DNA of 64,000 nt, from positions 1 through 64,000 of the forward strand of contig JAAMPI010000090.1 in assembly GCA_013054445.1 (NCBI GenBank), in the 5' to 3' direction. The notes under the pieces were generated by a model that was given only the letters and a program-made list of their open reading frames with translations, was not told where the DNA came from and did not search any database. Source of the stretch: Cudoniella acicularis. Its lineage: Eukaryota; Ascomycota; Leotiomycetes; Helotiales; Helotiaceae. The position numbers and the translations under genes were made by a program. Shown piece by piece: positions 47,731 to 58,604 of this stretch (position 1 is its first letter; each line of letters opens with the position of its first letter).

Positions 47731-49408
47731 ATGGAGTTGCAATTGGCAAGCATTGGAGCTCTCTTTCTGCTCTTCCTCGGTGCCCATGGACGAACTTTCA
47801 GCACCGAACCTTTTGACAGTCGCGAGGCCACGATTGACAATGTGCACAATGCGCTCTACTTTGGCCTGGCTTCATGCCGAGATGTCGTGTCTTCTTTCAT
47901 CACTCGAATAGAGGCGTTCAACCCTACTGTTAACGCCATAATGTCCCTCAATCCCAATGCCTTGTTTATAGCAGATAACATGGATGCGAAAATACGAGCT
48001 GGAAATGCCACCGGATCGTTATTCTGCAATTTCAGTTTTGCTCAAGGGCAATCGTGACACCAGTGAATTGAACACGACGGGAGGTTGCTTGGATTTGGCA
48101 GGAAACAAACCTTCTGTCGATGCTCCTGCTGTTATTGCACTGAAGAATGCTGGAGCGATAATTCTAGGGAAGACTAACCTCCATGAATTGGCGCTTGAAG
48201 GTCTTTCTGTTTCCTCATTGGGTGGACAGACCATCAATCCTTATGATAAGACAAGGACATCTGGAGGAAGTAGTGGTGGGACAGGAGCTGCTATTGCCAC
48301 AAGCCTCGCCGTATTTGGAACAGGTGAGGATTTCAAACCTCCACCGAAAGACGATTGCTCACCCAGCTCAGGGACCGACACTATGAACTCTCTACGAAGT
48401 CCTGCTTCTGTAAACAGCCTCTTTAGTGTCCGACCCACTAGAGGCTTAATATCACGAGCTGGCATCATTCCAATATCCTACACTCAAGACGCCATCGGGC
48501 CCATTGTCAGGAATGTGAAAGATCTTGCTGTGGCACTGAACGTGATGGCAAGCATTGGGTATGACCCAAACGATAATACGACATCATTGTTCCCGTCTTC
48601 ATCTACCAGCGTTGATTATTCAGCAGCTATATCTGGTGGAGGCTTAAAAGGACTGCGGTTCGGCTTGCTTGAAGGCTTCTTCAACTGCACGTCTAGCAAT
48701 GAAACGACACCTGTCAATAACGCCATAAGTTATATGGTGGCAACGTTTGAAGCAGCTGGAGCCGAGGTGGTTTCAACAAATGAGACTTTGTACAACGCCA
48801 CCGCCATCGCATCACTGGATGTGCAGACATCAGAATATCGCTAGGAGATGGATTCATATCTTCAAATGTCTTCTCTGGACAGAACGCATCCCTCAACACT
48901 TGCTGAGCTCTACGGTAGTGGCAAATTTCTCGTGATTCTAAGCCAGTATAACTACGTGAATACTGCCCTACAGTAATCCACCAGCAATTCCAGCTATGCG
49001 CCAACCAAACTGGGAATCCAAAACTTGACAACGGCGATCAGAACAACTTTCACCGCCAACAGACTGGACGCCATCATCTATCCCGAGCAGAAGAACCTCG
49101 TAGCTAAGATAGGATCTCCTTCACAATCTGGCCGCACTCACCGGCTCCCCAGTTGTCACTATACCAGCTGGACTCTCCCCTCCAACTCATGAAGCACCCA
49201 TTGGTGTGCCAATCGGAATGGAAATCCTCGGATAGCCCTGGACTGAAGGTAAACTGCTCAATATCGTCACACACATATTTGACCCCACCCACATAAGGCG
49301 GATGCCTTCATTCGCAAACTCGTCCGTTAAGGTCCCTCGCTACTCGGCCGTTCCAACAATTACCCTGAGTCAAATATACCTAGCGCTTATCCTGTTGGCA
49401 CGCTCTGA
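47731..49408 (+). pseudogene. secreted amidase pseudogene
   Basis: The ATG at 47731 opens a signal peptide (MELQLASIGALFLLFLGAHG) and an amidase-signature protein follows: VSSFITRIEAFNPTVNAIMS, LLKGNRDTSELNTTGG (Lys of the triad), GKTNLHELALEGLSVSSLGG, GGSSGGTGAAIA (cis-Ser), TDTMNSLRSPAS (Ser position), PTRGLISRAG, SPVVTIPAGLSPP and a C-terminal YPVGTL ending at TGA 49406-49408. A true intron is seen at 48324-48371. Lesions: a one-base insertion near 48,024-48,031, TAG at 48842-48844 (CAG to TAG expected), TAA at 48974-48976, a frameshift near 49,105-49,130, TAG at 49233-49235, and a last frameshift near 49,370-49,380. At least six breaks make it non-functional. The intact gene would have coded a secreted amidase; the gene is next to a secreted tyrosinase in the same orientation. 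Confidence 0.88.
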
Positions 49409-50263
49409 TGCGGGTGCTTTAATCTCTTGTTTCATCGTCGAAGTTGGGAGAATCTGGCCCCATTACAAGCATGTAGAGCGTGACTCGCGAATCTTGACGA
49501 TGAAGCGATTCCTGAATTTTGGTGCTGACAGAAAATTTGGATGCGGTCATCTTTCCAACATGGCTGTTTTGGACTTGCAATTGGGTGAAATTTGCGAAGC
49601 GCTCGCCCTTGATGTTGGTGAAGTTGTCAAGCCTTCAACCCTCAAGGGCCCCCAAGAAGGCTCATGCGCCGGGTAATTTCCAGCTGGGCCATTGAGTTGT
49701 TTCGGATTTACGTTGTTGTACCGCGGCAAAACGACGTCTAATTTTAAAATCCAAACATTGTTTGTTGAAGTCACCGAAATGTTAATGAATTTAACGAAGC
49801 CCAAAGGCGCCATTCCCATATTTATTATTTTCGTGTGAGAGATGATATATAAAGGAATCTTTCATTGCTAGCTGTAGGAAAATTGGGGCCTATTTTAAGC
49901 CTTAGGAAGGCTTTGCCACGGCCTCCCTCAGATTTAGCGACGTGTTTCGAGATCCTTCAAAGCAGAACACCAACACTGAGGGACCACCAGGATGGCCGAC
50001 ATCGTGTGCGCAGCGGCAGCGCATCACGGAGAAGAGTTCATTTCCAGGCCCTTCCGCCGTAGGTGAAATACATGCTTCCCCACCTCTACTTCAGGTGAAT
50101 TCTCCTTTGTCATCCCAACCACGTACAACCTTCATAGTCTCCTCACGTCCGTTTAATTTCTCCGCCGCTCGTCCCTACTTATCTCAAACGTGGTTCCCCA
50201 GTGTGGAGGTGTGATTCTTTCAGCTCGTGAAGGATTGCGACATAGAGTGCTGTCGCAATCGTA
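49409..50263. other. intergenic, upstream of the surface protein gene
   Basis: No gene is visible. The right end carries a perfect inverted repeat (50233-50260) that finishes three bases before the next start codon. Confidence 0.45.
50233..50260. repeat. perfect inverted repeat, 10-bp arms, at a start codon
   Basis: GATTGCGACA, an 8-base loop (tagagtgc), then TGTCGCAATC. The arms share the TGTCGCAAT core with the hairpins at 29.6-29.7 kb, though here the arms are arranged the other way round (TGTC next to the loop). It would lie in the 5' UTR directly before ATG 50264. Confidence 0.9.
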
Positions 50264-51227
50264 ATGCTTCCATCATCTCTCCTTGGCCTCACGGCTTCCT
50301 TTCTCGCGCCTCTCATCGCAGCAACTTCAGCGCCTACTTGCACACCTAACAATAACGGATTCCAAGTTGAAAAAGCCGACTTCCTTTACAGGAACTTCTG
50401 CAATGACCTGGCATCGAAAGGCTTCCCTAGCACACAACAATTCTTTAGCCTACCATGGATATCATTCGGCTTCACAGCAGAAGCGGGTGGATGTACTGAA
50501 GATATCTGCAACACTAACTACGGCGCGCTCATAAATGCATGTACGTGTATTCTCTGCCCTTTTGAGAGAAACGCGCAAGCAGAAAGCTAACCTCTAATTA
50601 GGTGGAATAAAGAACGACAATGTCACGGGCCAAGGCAGTGTCGACGCAGGGTGCGGAATCTACAATATGACAATATGGGACGCCGATTTTGTGCCAGGAG
50701 ATAATGGCACGCCAAGTTCAATTGCAGATGTTGGGACTATGACAACGGGGATCCTCCACAATGCGGCTGCGACATCTATCGCACTTTTGATCCAAGATTC
50801 GATCTTAGGGGTGACAGCTTCTTCTTCCCCGGTCCCGGCCTCGAGCGCTAGCCCGTCAAGTTCTCAATCTTTGAGTTCCGCATCCTCGACAAGCGCGACA
50901 GTCGCGAGTACGACGTTGTCCTCGGCGGCTGGTAGCGCTACGACATCGAGCGCAGTAGTAAGCAGTGTAAGTGTCGCAAGCAATGGAACGATAATATCTT
51001 CGGGGATTTATGCCAATACTTCTGTGGTATTGGTAACAACAAAGTCTCAAGCATCAGTCATCTGGACTACAGGCACATCGATCGTCACGGCTGGTGCCTC
51101 CGGGACCGCGGCAAATCCGAGCGCTAGTGTGAGCGCAAGCTTACAGGGGAAGAGCGGTGCGGATACGGTGGCTGTGAGCGGGTGGAGTTTGCTAGCCGTT
51201 GCGTGTGTTTTTGGGTGGTTTATGTAG
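50264..51227 (+). CDS. GPI-anchored cell-surface protein (Ser/Thr-rich), hypothetical
   Basis: Two exons, 50264-50540 and 50602-51227, with a 61-bp intron, give 300 residues. A signal peptide (MLPSSLLGLTASFLAPLIAA) is followed by a cysteine-bearing domain of about 130 residues with Cys at regular places (PTCTPNN, RNFCNDL, GGCTEDICN, NACGIKN, AGCGIYN). A Ser/Ala/Thr-rich stalk of roughly 100 residues follows, typical of O-glycosylated wall proteins. The C-terminus has small residues then a hydrophobic tail (SGWSLLAVACVFGWFM), a GPI-attachment pattern. I do not recognise a known domain; CFEM is not supported because the Cys pattern differs. It probably sits on the plasma membrane or in the cell wall. 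A hairpin ends three bases before its ATG. Confidence 0.75.
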
Positions 51228-51968
51228 AATTTGCTCTATTGAAGAGGGGGTAATGTAAAAATGAGGGGAAGTGTCTTGTGCTTTTTACTGCGTTTTGGGA
51301 TACCATTGGAGGTTATGATGCATCTATATACCCAATGTTGTTTTTGTGTAATAATGTATGTAGCTGGATGAATCAGATGAAATGTCGAAGACAATATCTT
51401 GGAGATTTGCCACTTGACTTAAAGATGTGATTCTGAATGTGACTAACTGGAGCACTGGTTTACAACCATATGAGAGTTCACTACAGCAGCTAAAAAAAAA
51501 ATAGGAAAACGTCACATTTCCATTCAGTCGAACATGAGTTCTGAGAAACGCTTGTTTGAGGCTCTACAACCATTGTTTTGATGACTCGAACCAAAGGATC
51601 GCAGCAAGAACAAGCATAGAGAAAGTTGTATGTGATGAGAACTACTCCATGTCTATAGCACGTATTGAGCTTGCTAACCAATAATCAGTTGGAAAGGTAG
51701 ATCGTGGAAGGCTGCTCGGAGTCCTTAATACAATGGAAATGAAATCGAGAAATGGAACACAATACAGTTCTGGTATCCTCACCAAGGTAGTTCAAGGCGA
51801 TTACTTGACCAACGTGGGAGCGTCATGCTTCCCGCTCCTATAATGCCTATTATGGTACTTGTACATTCTAGGAAGCTACCAAGATAGTAACCTCAATATC
51901 CATGCCTCCCACTCGAATTTTGGCAACCGTAAACCGTTACAACAAATAATACACAGGAATTTTGCTGA
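51228..51968. other. intergenic between convergent genes
   Basis: 3' flanks of the surface-protein and mL50 genes. A short A-run lies near 51,492-51,500. Nothing else is seen. Confidence 0.45.
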
Positions 51969-53241
51969 TTAATGACCAGTGACTGGGAGTCCACGCGATT
52001 CCAATTCCTTCTCGATGAGCTTCCATCTGCCAACCTCCTTCTCCCTGTCAATAGGGGTAATTCTTTGAGCATACACCTTAACATTGGGGAGATTAAGTAG
52101 TTCTTCTTTTTGCACAAGTGCTTCGGCGACTTTGCGGGGTTTCGGGGGAGCAACAAGGTGTGAGAGAAGTCCCTTGGCAGTTTTTGCAGATCTGATGGCG
52201 GAATCTGGCAAACGGGCTCCAGTTAACTGCAGAGTACGCTTCATAACCTAACCGTGAGATTAGCATAGTTTTAAGGAGATCAAGTGAAGGAAGCATTACG
52301 GCAAATTTGACTTCAGGGTCTTCGATAGAGACTTGGGTCCATGATGGATCCCACGACGCAAGGAGATCCTCATAAGTTCTCTGAGATGTTTCGTGATGGA
52401 GAGGGTCATCTTCTGATCGATCTGCTGCGACATCTTCTTCGGATTCAGTTGGTTGTCCTTTCTCAGACGTTTCTTCTATAGGCTCTGGAGTCGGATGTAG
52501 AGGGTCCTCTACGGATCGGTCTGCTGCAACATCTTCTTCAGATTCAGTCGGCGCGTTTTCTGTTGCAGTCTCGTTGATTACCGGAGACCTCAAAGATTGC
52601 ACAAGCTTCTCCAGGGAAGTTTCCTCAGAAAAAGTCAAGACTGCTCCGTTTGCCGTAGGAAGTATTTGAATATCGTGAGTGATGTCAATTCCAGGCGCTG
52701 ATTTTGAGATATCCTGTAGTGGCACACCAGCCTTTTTGAGCGCAAAGACCTCGACCAGAGCTCTATGCAGTGCCGCAGTCCTTTCCTCTGGGTCTGTAAC
52801 CACTTCTGCGGGTAGAAAACCTTGGAACTGGTGTTCCGGATCCCAATTCTGCTTCCACCAGCCCCCATATCCTCCAACATGATCCAATCCGTCCCAATTA
52901 TCTGCCGGCGCATAATCTGGTGACATTATCGTACCAGCAGATGAAGAGGCTTCTCGTTCTGCTAATGCTTTCTCCATTGATCTCTCTTTAGTCTTGTCAA
53001 AAACACTGGCACCGCCATATGGATCTACTTGCCCTGGAGGCTGATCGGTGCCCCATATCCTTTGTCGAATCCTCTCTGTGATAGGGACCTTTTCATCTTT
53101 CTGGGCGGAGCGAAGGGAGGAGGTCGAAAAGGATGAAGCTCGATGTCTACATGCTAGGCAGAGGTAGGGAGAAGACGTTTGCGCGGTAGCCCGCGCTCGC
53201 AGAAGGTCAATTGACCGGTTGACCCTCGATATTCGACGCAT
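51969..53241 (-). CDS. mitochondrial large ribosomal subunit protein mL50
   Basis: Two exons, 53241-52300 and 52247-51969, with a 52-bp intron, give 406 residues. The basic N-terminus (MRRISRVNRSIDLLRARATA) resembles a mitochondrial targeting peptide. RHRASSFSTSSLRS leads into ITERIRQRIWGTDQPPGQVDPYGG, then NWDGLDHVGGYGGWWKQNWD and EHQFQGFLPAEVVTDPEERT, blocks I associate with fungal mL50 (Mrpl13 in yeast). An acidic insert contains two copies of PTESEEDVAADRS. The C-terminal exon (KRTLQLTGARLPDSAIRSAK) completes the protein. It is part of the mitochondrial ribosome 54S subunit. Another start at MELIPTSHSR (53292) is possible; 53241 gives the best targeting sequence. Confidence 0.78.
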
Positions 53242-53532
53242 TTTTGTGGCTTGAGAACAAAGACGCGAATGTGAGGTGGGAATAAGTTCCATACAACTTT
53301 TTGGCAACAGGTTCGGCTAAACTCGATCCGCGCTAGTCACTCAGGAACATCTGAGGAACGTACAACTCCATTCACAATCCTATCAAAAGTTACCTTAACA
53401 ACATTACTCCCTTGGAGCTGCATGCGGTCATCTATTTGATCGTATGATTCAGTTAGAGAGTGTCGCCTGATTATTGTAACTGATTTCCCGTACATTCCCT
53501 CTGAGCGCGGCAGCTTTCTTTGACAAGGCGCG

Positions 53533-54000
53533 ATGGCCAGAATCAACCTTCTTCTTGTACTATGCGCATTCTTCATATCCGTATTGGCATCTTGTAGGTT
53601 CTTTCTAGCGTTATTGCAAACCACACACAGCCTCAGCTAATGTTCTGAAGCTCCGCCGTCCTTCTGCAAATGCACCTGCTTCACGAACAGTACCATAATC
53701 CCGCTTTCATCGCACGCCTCTGATAAATCATCTCGAGCTCTAGCTGGAACATGTTCCATGTGCAATAAAGCATTTTGCTTAGAGCAGCGATTGCCCATCT
53801 GTGCGAATGCCGAGGACAAGGATGTATTTACAACATGTTTTCAAAGAGACAGCAGGAAGGACCAGATTGTGGTCTTGACTTTTATTGCGACAACTATGGG
53901 ACTACTTGGGTGGGCGGCTGTTAGGAAAATATTAGAAAAGAGGAGTTCTGCCAGGGGAGGAGATACACAGCAAGGCTATATTGCTGTTGGTGGTCGATGA
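53533..54000 (+). CDS. small cysteine-rich secretory-pathway membrane protein, hypothetical
   Basis: Two exons, 53533-53593 and 53651-54000, with a 57-bp intron having a good branch site (GCTAATG), give 136 residues. A signal sequence (MARINLLLVLCAFFISVLAS) is followed by a luminal domain with about eight Cys, including FCKCTCFTNSTIIPL, TCSMCNKAFCLEQRLPIC and FTTCFQRDSRKDQI. One transmembrane helix follows (VVLTFIATTMGLLGWAAV), then a short basic tail. I recognise this pattern (KCTCF.NSTIIPL, CFQRDSRKDQ) as that of an uncharacterised protein conserved in filamentous fungi; no function is known to me. It is divergent from the mL50 gene, with starts about 290 bases apart, so a shared promoter is likely. 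Confidence 0.8.
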
Positions 54001-55921
54001 ATACAAACTTATAACGAATTTCGACTTCAGATCAGAGGACCTAGCTGTGAGGCATTGTGTGATTTACAGACCAATGGAACCTTTCGCAAATTGGATACGA
54101 CCGAGGAAGATGGATTACAAAGTCCTGACGATTAATTCGGAATGGACTGTAATTGTTGGTGATGCTTGAGATTCCTTTGGTTACAACTGGCTCTACCGTT
54201 ACACCATATCAACTAGATGGATATTCTGGACATGCTAAACCTGGAACCTGGACGCAGCTACCTGCGGTTTCTGAAGAGTATGGCGGGTTGTGGATTCTGT
54301 CCGATCCAAATCACACCTAGAAGGACCAAGTACGGCAAGAAAAACAATTCAAAAAGTCAACAAAAGACTTTGGGGGGAGGGGATTGAATTACAGAAACGA
54401 AGAAATGGCGGGCCATAAACACATATCAGGGTACATCACTCACGACAGATATAAATGGGTATAAGAAATTGACACAGTACAATACGTGTTGAATAATGGA
54501 CTTAAATTGATCAATTTGTCTCGCAACTCGCAATTATCATAGCGATGGTATAATGCTATTATTATTTTGATTAACCTCTGGGCGATTATTCCCTCTGGGC
54601 CTCTGTTTTCAATTGGCGAAGCGTAAAAAGTAGTACCTTTCCAATTACAGTATACAATAAGAGCATTCCCTTCATGCCTCGGGAAAGGATCCTCTAGATT
54701 TCCAGTTTCGAATCCCACCGACATTTAAATTTGATTTATCACAGCCCCCATGAAATAACAATACACTCTAGATAAGAGTGAGACTCGGCAAAAATTTTCT
54801 GCTTCTTTTCTGGCACCTTTTCAACCCCCTCAACCATTAATCAGTTCGTAAGATGAATGTGTTTATAAGGCTTCAAGAACAACTTGTGTTGATGTGGCTT
54901 TCGGCCGAGCGATTCGATAAGAATCAATATGCTTGCAATTGCATAAGAGTCATCATTTTTGAAGTCCTGCTAAATCAACTATGTACTGCTACGTGTGGCT
55001 CAAGCTAGTCCGGACCGACTAGTTGAGAGGAAGGGGGAGGGATTCATATTGTTGGTTGTCAATGGCACGCTCCACCCGGCTTTGCCACTTTTATAACTTC
55101 AAAAGTGTCTGTAGTAAGTTAAAAATCAAGACAAGTACGTCTCTATTCCATTGTTGGGTAGTAATAATTCGTAATGGTTAGGGCTCGATAGTTATGTTTT
55201 CCTCAACACCCTTGTGTTTTAAAAGGAAACCATAGCCCAGCTTATAAGACCTCTTTTGGAATAGCATATCACTATAGTATAATTATTCTTGAATATTTGC
55301 AGATAATTTTAAGTCTGTCTTGCTTGCATCCGAGCATCAATTCTCTGAACCTTTGTCGCATACATTCTCGTTTCACCTATAACTTGAGCCTTTGGGAATA
55401 TCATCAAAATGTGCAATGAACGTTGTGGGCGATTCAAATTTCAAATTTCAAGCACGCCAATACAGAAGAGAAATAAAAATGAAGAGCTAATCACTTGAGC
55501 GAAATAGCCCACTGGGATTGGGTTTTAGGCTGAGGAGCCTGACATAAGCCGTTGTCGAATACCCAAAAACAATAAACATACACTCCATGAACGTGAAATT
55601 GGAAGATATCATCGGTGTATTCTGGTCTTACGTCTATACCTATTCCTATCATGCACCTCAAACTAATGTCTAGTGCCAAGCAATTATATTGCTCAAGTAC
55701 CTCGGTACCTACGGTACATGGAAAGTAATTCATCAATCCATCCGTTGCGCCGTGGTGTCACCCCTTATAAACATGCCACTATCCGGCGCACCTTGTGACA
55801 AAGCCCCATTAAAACGCCAAAATCCTATGCGTCATGCAAGAAACCATCACAAAGTACTCCTTGAAATCCACATACAATCATTTCTCGTCATCACAGGCTT
55901 CAATTTTGATTTACGCTGCGC
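54001..55921. other. intergenic between convergent genes
   Basis: 1.9 kb, AT-rich, between the 3' ends of the small cysteine-rich gene and Sip5. Short frames only; no gene or repeat that I can support. Confidence 0.5.
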
Positions 55922-58604
55922 TCATTGCGTTATCTCTCTCGTGCTTGTGCTCTCGCTCCAGTTCGAACCAAGTTGTTTGCCCTCATCCTCTCGGTGACTG
56001 ACCGCTGCAGGAGTCTCAGGGGTAAGCATAACTTCAGGCGTTGTCCTTTGCGGTTGTAGCAGAGTCGTCTGTCTCGTATCTTCCTTGCTACTTGTACTGC
56101 TGGTATTGGGATTCTCGACCCTCAATGTGGCAACACTCTCCTCAAGTGTTGAAACGGGGTTCTCCTCTTGACTCTTCACCGCTGAACTTTCGCCTCCATT
56201 GAGGTATTCAATATGTTTGGCAGCGTCTATTTTGTCGTCCGAATCACCATCCTCGTTACCAATCATGGCGGCTAGACTTTGGAAGTTAAACATGGGCTCT
56301 TGTCCGGCACCTCCGTTAGCATCATCGCCATCTGGTGTTCCATTAGAGTGGCCCGCAAGATTAGCGGCGGATGCGTTTTGTGACTCCAAGGTTGATGAAG
56401 AACCGTGGCCGTGGAAGTCATTTCGCATACTTCCGTGAGCGGACTCGATGAACGACGAGGCAGGGCTCGAGGCGTTGCTCATGTGACGGAGATGGGATGG
56501 TCTGTCGGGAGCTGTCGGAGACGGAGAAGGTTGCTGAAGATTCTCAATCATCGTAAGGGTACCTGTGTCCAAATGTCGAGCACCAGGAATCCCATGACCT
56601 AAGCTGCTTTCACCGCGAGAAAAATCCATGGGAGCTGAGTGTCCCACCGTACGATCAACCCCTTTCCCTTTAGTGTCCGTAGGCTCGGCGTTTTCAGGGG
56701 TGACCTCTCTTGCCAAATTACTCGAGCCACTATTCCCTCTCCTCCTGTTGAGAATAGGCAAGGATAGACTCAAAGCGCTGCCGCTGGCCGAACTCGCCCC
56801 GCTTCCATACACCTTTCTTTCCCTTTTCTCTCTCTTTTTATCTTCTTTGGCTTTTTTCTTCGCTTCTTTGGCTGCCTCCTTTTCTGCCTTCCTTTTACGT
56901 TCCTCTTCAGCAGCCAAACTTAGTCTGATAGCCTCCATCATCATCATGTCTTCCAGATCCTCCATCCTTGTCCTTCGCCTCGAGCTACCTCCTTCTTGAA
57001 CTTCTCTTCGCATCTGGGAAATTTGATCGCCGACACTCCGTGAACCAGGTTCGGCTGATGTGGGAGAAGGAGTAGCTGCCCCACTTGCCCCAGGACTATT
57101 ATCACCCCGATTTCTCCCAAATCGACTCCGTGAGCCAAAGCCGAATCCCCGACTATCGTTGCTGCCATTCCCCATTAAATATGCTGCAGTGTGTAGAGCG
57201 GTGGCGGCAGCTGATCGCCGAGCCAGATGATTTCGAGCATTTGCAAGTTTTGTTGACCAGTCTGGGCGAATCCTGTCTGTTGTGATCACTGTAGGAGCAT
57301 TGGCTGAAATTGACGTGGTCCGTCGCTTGTGGGTGTTAGGAATCACGGCCGGCCCACCTGTCGAGTTTAGAGATGAGGATGAGGACATAGCGGATGAGAT
57401 GCTGGTTAATCCATGGGGCATATTTGCATAAGATAGGCCCCGTCGAAATGGAGGAGGATCGTAGGTAACCCCGAATTCCGGGGCCTGGCAATACGGACAA
57501 GTCGAGGGCTCTGAAACTAGAGAATCTGCTTCGATAGAAGTGTCGGCTGGTGGAGGTGGTGGTTGGGACGGATCATTGTGCTCATGCTCTGGTGGATGAG
57601 GATCTGGTCTTTTTATTTGAACAAAGCATTCCGAACATATTGATTGATCGCAGCATCGAGTCTTGTTGAGGTACGGAGGGTAGTATAGAAAGCAAATCGG
57701 GCATTCTGATGCGTCCTTGTAGAGGAAAACCTCAAGGTGTTGACCATTGACGTAAGGATCATTCGGAAGTTGTATTTCGCGAGGGGTCATGTCTGATGAA
57801 GAGGGATTCTTCGAGGAGGATGATAGAGACGCTACAGTCTTGGATCGAGGTCGAAAAGGGGATGATGAATGTGGAGGCGAAGACCCTACAGGCGATGTTG
57901 GTGAAGGGAGAGAAAATGCAGGATGTGAGGGCGATAGAGTCGCAGAAGTATCGGATACGGCTGAAGGAGATCTTTCTGTGATTGGCACCATGAGGCTCTG
58001 CAGATTCGGGTTTGAGGCATGTGGAGAATCGGGAGAAAGGGGGTTTCCATCTTCCTGAGGAATCTCGTCCGCAGCGGGAATTGGGAGACCTCGCCCAGCA
58101 GCTACAAGTTGATGCTCTGTCCATTCTTCCTTGAAATCTTCAAGACCCCGCCAGAAAGGGGCAATACGTCTTTCAATCTATACGGAATTAGTTGTGAACC
58201 CCACATCACCCCATAACACCACATACCATCAGTTGTCTAACAACACTCTTGTTAAAGTCTTCGTGACCAGTGTACACTCCCATGGTCACCAGATATCCGC
58301 CGTCAACATGTTCTTCTTTTATGCTCCTCTCTCGCTCCTTTATTCGAGCAAGCCTCTCCTTTTCCAACTTCCTGGCCTCTCTCTCCTGTTTTGTTTCCCG
58401 CCGCTCAGGGACCTCATTGTTGGAACTCCCTAACCCAAGAAACGATAGATCAGGCCTCCCTCCTCGTGTACCTCGAGACGTATACGGATGATTTCTGTCA
58501 GTGGGAGAGGCTGGCCCACTGGCCCCGTTTGACTCGGGATGTCGATGGGAGTTGGCAAACGGCGAGTCTGGACCTCGCGATTCTTTTGTGCTGTTGTTGC
58601 CCAT
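55922..58604 (-). CDS. Sip5-like protein (SNF1-interacting protein)
   Basis: Two exons, 58604-58227 and 58177-55922, with a 49-bp intron, give 877 residues. The N-terminus MGNNSTKES has an N-myristoylation-type Gly2. [20 protein letters not shown] and [20 protein letters not shown] are Sip5 hallmarks, followed across the intron by [20 protein letters not shown]. Next comes a RING-like cysteine block ([20 protein letters not shown], then [14 protein letters not shown]) and a second [21 protein letters not shown] long Ser/Gly-rich tail with a Lys/Glu-rich helix ([20 protein letters not shown]) completes it. In yeast Sip5 binds the Snf1 kinase and the Reg1/Glc7 phosphatase; the RING-like cysteines suggest a scaffold or ubiquitin-linked role. 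The start is set by the conserved MGN. Confidence 0.9.

Noticed and set aside
48324..48371. Apparent 16-residue insertion in the amidase pseudogene
   Set aside because: It is a normal 48-bp intron (GTGAGG..CTCAG); removing it restores FGTGTDTMNSLRSP, so it is not counted as a lesion.
54690..54725. tRNA-like T-arm sequence (agtttcgaatcccac)
   Set aside because: The flanking bases do not pair as a T-stem and no D-arm or acceptor stem could be found.
56628..56999. 123-codon plus-strand frame opposite Sip5
   Set aside because: Leu/Ser-rich antisense shadow of the Lys/Glu-rich helix of Sip5.
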